NCBI GenBank assembly: GCA_021795255.1
Contig: JAJYPQ010000184.1
Location: forward strand, 1 to 7,290
Direction: 5' to 3'
Origin: Pseudomonadota bacterium
GTDB lineage: Bacteria; Pseudomonadota; Gammaproteobacteria; Acidiferrobacterales; Acidiferrobacteraceae
DNA: 7,290 nt
Both the position numbers and the translations under genes were made by a program. This document shows positions 4,853 through 7,290 of this stretch, in pieces (positions within the stretch are counted from its first letter, which is position 1; each line of letters starts with the position of its first letter). The notes under the pieces were generated by a model. That model saw only the letters and a list, made by a program, of their open reading frames with translations, was not told where the DNA came from and did not search any database.

Positions 4853-7290
4853 TCAGTCGGCCCCGGCCCCTTCGTGACTGTGATCCTTGCCCAAGACCAT
4901 ATACATGGCCGGCACCACGAATAAGGAGAATAGCGACCCCAAGCCAAGGCCCGTGAAGATGACAAGGCCCAAGGCAAAACGCGCCGCGGCCCCCGGTCCC
5001 GATGCCAGAAGCAAGGGAATAACGCCGACCATCATAGCGCCCGTCGTCATCAAGATCGGCCGCAGGCGAATGGATGAGGCCTTTTCAACCGCCGCGCGCT
5101 TACTAAGCCGCTCGCGTCTTTGGGCCTCGTTTGCGAACTGTACGATCAAGATCCCCTGTTTCGTTATAAGACCGATCAAGGTGATAAGGCCCACCTCGGT
5201 ATAGATATTGATCGTCCCCAAACCCAGACTCAAAAATATCAGCGCCCCGCTTATGGACATGGGCACCGTGACCATAACGATCAAGGGATCGCGGAAGCTT
5301 TCGAACTGGGCGGCCAGCAAGAGATAGATCAAAAGGATGGCCAGAAAGAAGGTGATCAAAAGACCGCTGCGGGCATGCATGAACTGTCGCGATTCGCTCG
5401 CGTAGTTCACGCTAAAGCCCTGCGGAAAAATCCTATGCGCCTGGACGCGCAAATAGGAAAGCGCCTGGCCCATGGTGACGCCCGGCATGGGGACTGCCTG
5501 GATGGTCGCCGAATTCATCTGTTCGAATTGCGGCAAGTATTGGGGCTCGACCTGGGTCTTGATTGAAACAATAGTTGACAAGGGCACCATGTGGCCCCCC
5601 GTCGTCTGCAGGTACGCATTCTTTAAGAGCCCGGCGTTGGCCCGGAATCGGTCCGAGACCTGCGGAATCACCTCGTAGCTTCGGCCCTTCAAGTCGAAGC
5701 GGTTGATGTAATTCCCGCTCAAGAGCGGCTGCAGATTCGCGGCTATGGACTGCATATTGAGCCCTAGCGCCGCGGCCATATTGCGATGGATATGTAAGAC
5801 CACTTGCGGGTTATCATATCGCAAGTCCTTAGCCACATAGGCGAAAAGGCCGCTACGCTGGGCAATGCCCACCAGGCGATTCGCGACCGCGTTGATTTTC
5901 TTGTAGCCGGCGCTCGCCTGAATAACGAATTGCACGGGCGGTCCGCCCGCAGACCCCGGGAGAGGCGGCTTTTGAAAGACCGCGAGCTGCAATCCGGCTA
6001 TATGGGACACTGTCTTTTGAATGATGGGCTGCAACTTCATGGTGCTAATGGACCGTTGGTTCCAAGGCACAAGGTGCATGCCCGCCATCATGGCGTTGGT
6101 ACCAGCCCCTGTAGGCGAGAAGCCCGTGATCATGAAACTCTTGTCGTAAACCTTGAACTTCTTAAAGTCGCGGATGATCTGGAGCCCATACTTGCGTAGG
6201 TAACCTGAGGTGGCCGTGGGGGGTGCTGTACCGGCCACGAATATCACGCCCTGGTCTTCCTGAGGCGCCAATTCTTGGCGGGTCGATACGAAAAGGAAGT
6301 AGACGCTTGTCAGCATCACCGCAGCGAACAATAAGGTGACGGGTAGGTAGTCCAGGATGCTGTGTAGACGCTTATCGTAATAACCGCGGAGACGCTCGAA
6401 ACGCTCGTCGATAAAGCGGGCGAGGCCATGGGGAGGATTTTTCTTCAAAACCCGCGACGATAAGACCGGAGACAAGGTAAGGGCCACGACCATAGACACA
6501 AGAACCGTGGAAACGAGGGTAAAGGCGAACTCGGAGAATAAACTGCCCGTCAACCCTCCCATAAAGCCAATCGGCGCAAAGACCGCAACCAAGGTGGTCG
6601 ACATGACTATGATGGGGGTCATAAGCTCGCGGCCCGAGAGTAGGGCCGCGTCTATGGGGGTTCGGCCCTCCTCGATATGACGATGGATGTTTTCGACTAC
6701 CACGATGGCATCGTCCACGACCAGACCTATCGCCAACACAATCGCAAGCAGGGTCAGCAGATTGATCGTGAAGTGCATCATCAGCATCAGGAGACCACCG
6801 CCTATGACCGATAGCGGAATGGCGATGGCCGGAACGATGGCGGCCCGCAGAGAGCCCAAAAACATCAGGATGACGAGGATCACGACGACCAATGTGATGC
6901 CGATGGTCACGATAATCTCATGCAGCGCCGCCGTGATGTAGCTGCTCGCATCGTAGGGAATGCTGGCATGAAGACTCGGGGGGAACTGGGCCTTAAGACG
7001 CGTCAGGGCGTGACGTACCCCGCGGGCGACGCTTAGAGAGTTGGCCGACGGGGTCGGCTGTATACCAATGTAGGCCGCAGTGACGCCGTTGTAGAAGGCC
7101 TGGGAGGTGTAGCTTTGCGCGCCCAGTGTCACGCGCGCCACGTCGCGCAGCCGCACCAAGGTCGGCCCGTCATGCGCTACCACCAGGTCGCGAAAACCAT
7201 GGACCGTCGAGAGGCTTGTGGTCGCCCGAATGACCTTGCCTATATTGGCGTTACGGGTACGACCGACCGCCGATACGTAGTAGATCGGAA
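4853..7290 (-). CDS. HAE-1 (AcrB/MexB-type) RND multidrug efflux pump (partial, N-terminus outside window)
   Basis: Inner-membrane proton/drug antiporter, the pump of a tripartite exporter. 811 residues are visible; by alignment with AcrB about 215 N-terminal residues lie beyond the right edge. The frame is open to the window edge (first residues PIYYVSAVGRTRNANIGKVI, resembling the AcrB segment before TM2), so the GTG at 7183 is not the true start. DDAIVVVEN (fragment residues 192-200, Asp codons at 6715-6710) carries the AcrB Asp407/Asp408 pair. GLITKQGILIVQF holds the Lys940 equivalent (residue 710), and IRLRPILMTT the TM11 arginine region. The RQELAPQEDQGV porter motif is present. The C-terminus is short after the last TM (VVPAMYMVLGKDHSHEGAGAD). 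It differs from the HME pump in this window by the double Asp and the motifs above. No adaptor or channel gene for it is visible. Substrates cannot be assigned. Confidence 0.94.
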   Translation of the reverse strand, partial: PIYYVSAVGRTRNANIGKVIRATTSLSTVHGFRDLVVAHDGPTLVRLRDVARVTLGAQSYTSQAFYNGVTAAYIGIQPTPSANSLSVARGVRHALTRLKAQFPPSLHASIPYDASSYITAALHEIIVTIGITLVVVILVILMFLGSLRAAIVPAIAIPLSVIGGGLLMLMMHFTINLLTLLAIVLAIGLVVDDAIVVVENIHRHIEEGRTPIDAALLSGRELMTPIIVMSTTLVAVFAPIGFMGGLTGSLFSEFAFTLVSTVLVSMVVALTLSPVLSSRVLKKNPPHGLARFIDERFERLRGYYDKRLHSILDYLPVTLLFAAVMLTSVYFLFVSTRQELAPQEDQGVIFVAGTAPPTATSGYLRKYGLQIIRDFKKFKVYDKSFMITGFSPTGAGTNAMMAGMHLVPWNQRSISTMKLQPIIQKTVSHIAGLQLAVFQKPPLPGSAGGPPVQFVIQASAGYKKINAVANRLVGIAQRSGLFAYVAKDLRYDNPQVVLHIHRNMAAALGLNMQSIAANLQPLLSGNYINRFDLKGRSYEVIPQVSDRFRANAGLLKNAYLQTTGGHMVPLSTIVSIKTQVEPQYLPQFEQMNSATIQAVPMPGVTMGQALSYLRVQAHRIFPQGFSVNYASESRQFMHARSGLLITFFLAILLIYLLLAAQFESFRDPLIVMVTVPMSISGALIFLSLGLGTINIYTEVGLITLIGLITKQGILIVQFANEAQRRERLSKRAAVEKASSIRLRPILMTTGAMMVGVIPLLLASGPGAAARFALGLVIFTGLGLGSLFSLFVVPAMYMVLGKDHSHEGAGAD

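Noticed and set aside
7181..7183. GTG as the start of the HAE-1 pump gene
   Set aside because: The same frame continues upstream to the window edge without a stop and still aligns with the AcrB porter domain, so the gene is simply cut by the window.

Overview
The window comes from a GC-rich Gram-negative bacterium, most likely a proteobacterium. It carries two tripartite envelope pumps (inner-membrane RND proteins with a periplasmic adaptor and an outer-membrane channel), and its genes are tightly packed with good Shine-Dalgarno sites. The species cannot be named from this sequence. A metal-rich habitat is suggested by the copper/silver-type efflux operon, but that is inference.

Layout. Minus strand, 4145 down to 1: a four-gene heavy-metal efflux operon. 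It begins with a small exported Met/His/Cys-rich protein (4145-3777). A cusC-like TolC-family outer-membrane channel follows (3713-2439), then a cusB-like periplasmic adaptor (2449-1217), then a cusA-like heavy-metal RND pump (1224-1, cut by the left edge after 408 residues). The last three genes overlap by 11 and 8 bp and each has its own ribosome binding site, so they are probably translationally coupled. A candidate sigma-70 promoter (TTGACC, 17 bp, TAGGGT) lies just before the first gene.

Centre, plus strand, 4379-4711: a small secreted protein made of a signal peptide, a short linker and one peptidoglycan-binding domain. It is divergent from the metal operon across a 233-bp intergenic region that holds several short hairpins. 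One of them can fold over the gene's own Shine-Dalgarno sequence.

Right, minus strand, 7290-4853: the C-terminal three quarters or more of an AcrB/MexB-type (HAE-1) RND drug-efflux pump. Its N-terminus lies beyond the right edge. It is convergent with the peptidoglycan-binding gene, and the 141 bp between them contain imperfect inverted repeats.

Working together: the CusCBA-type proteins would form a channel from the periplasm or inner membrane to the outside for Cu(I)/Ag(I). The small first-gene product could bind metal in the periplasm, the slot often filled by CusF or a CopL-like protein. The HAE-1 pump is a separate system whose adaptor and channel are not in view. No transposase, integrase, tRNA, rRNA or CRISPR array was seen. 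I found no clearly undescribed system; the least explained items are the Met/His/Cys-rich first gene and the structured leader of the peptidoglycan-binding gene.
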